From: Bin75 sp965212135 | GTDB taxonomy: Bacteria; Nitrospirota; Nitrospiria; Nitrospirales; UBA8639 | DNA: 64,000 nucleotides | Direction of reading: 5' to 3' | Assembly (NCBI GenBank): GCA_965212135.1 | Contig: OZ243044.1 | Location: 1,240,001 to 1,304,000 of the forward strand | Part shown: positions 63,850 to 64,000 of the stretch, piece by piece | Position numbering within the stretch: position 1 is the first letter of the stretch | How the letters are laid out: each line of letters opens with the position of its first letter | Notes under the pieces: model-generated | What the model was told of the DNA's origin: nothing | Seen by the model: the letters and a program-made list of their open reading frames with translations, nothing else | Databases searched by the model: none | Program-made: the position numbers and the translations under genes

Positions 63850-64000
63850 ATGGAAATCAAGGTCGTTAACAACAATGTGGAAAAAGCGCTTCGCGTTGCG
63901 AAGAAAAAACTCGCAGCCGATGGGTTGTTCCGTGAGTTGAAGCGCCGGCGTTTTTACGAAAAACCAAGCGTGAGACGCAAGGCCAAAGAACGTGAAGCGA
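63850..64000 (+). CDS. rpsU: 30S ribosomal protein S21 (partial, runs off the right edge)
   Basis: The first 50 codons read MEIKVVNNNVEKALRVAKKK, then LKRRRFYEKPSVRRKAKERE, the typical basic S21 sequence. ATG 63850 has GGGA upstream. S21 binds the 16S 3' region and helps initiation. The gene continues beyond the window. Confidence 0.93.
   Translation, partial: MEIKVVNNNVEKALRVAKKKLAADGLFRELKRRRFYEKPSVRRKAKEREA

Overview
The window is a stretch of bacterial chromosome from a Gram-negative organism with an outer membrane: it holds a signal-peptide protein ending in an autotransporter-type beta-barrel, lipoproteins, and the PntA1-PntA2-PntB transhydrogenase. Core genes are GC-rich. Gene content (a linked argD-argF-argG-argH / lysA-dapA-dapB cluster, and a PCP_red-domain protein beside an Mrp ATPase) reminds me of Nitrospirota-type bacteria. 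The style of the giant cell-surface protein resembles those of sponge or marine symbionts. Both are impressions, not proof. The 16S gene at 1896-3431 would settle it.

Layout. 1-3570: an rRNA operon on the minus strand (16S, tRNA-Ile, tRNA-Ala, start of 23S). It has a near-consensus promoter, a small DUF2188-like gene inside the 16S/tRNA spacer, and a parS-like site upstream. 3743-5323: rhomboid protease and DHH phosphoesterase (minus). 5424-9912: a MotB-like / MotA-like / HNH trio resembling Zorya anti-phage systems but in reversed order, joined by ATGA overlaps to the tRNA-dihydrouridine synthase gene and followed by maf. 9950-16012: PCP_red protein, lipoprotein, Mrp ATPase, two paralogous membrane proteins, gpmA and unknowns. 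16198-26632: the arginine cluster, then a radical SAM-STAS fusion, then the lysine/diaminopimelate cluster, all on the plus strand. 26719-29435: small genes, hemL and a SpoU methyltransferase.

29521-37118 is an AT-richer accessory island on the minus strand. It contains a TIGR04255-type three-gene operon, a pseudogene scrap, a Vsr / C5-methyltransferase / GHKL-ATPase module, a decayed type III methyltransferase remnant, and a Panacea-type toxin-antitoxin pair with an inverted-repeat operator. 37201-42800 returns to housekeeping: purM, tRNA-Gln, a methyltransferase, apaH and a large sensor kinase. 42800-43240 carries a cluster of palindromic repeats, one relative of which sits in frame inside the dus gene. 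43241-53758 is one giant repetitive autotransporter-like protein of about 3505 residues. 53837-60278 holds a HEAT-repeat protein, a degenerate phosphatase-fold protein, GIY-YIG-like, ankyrin and HicAB genes, and unknowns. 60401-63254 is pntA1-pntA2-pntB. The window ends with a frameshifted lipoprotein gene and the start of rpsU.

The best candidate for an undescribed system is the 5424-8087 trio. Its HNH gene is broken at an A6 run exactly where one extra A restores the HNH motif and an ATGA overlap with dus. An unrelated lipoprotein gene at 63479 shows the same A6 defect, so consensus error and recoding must be separated.
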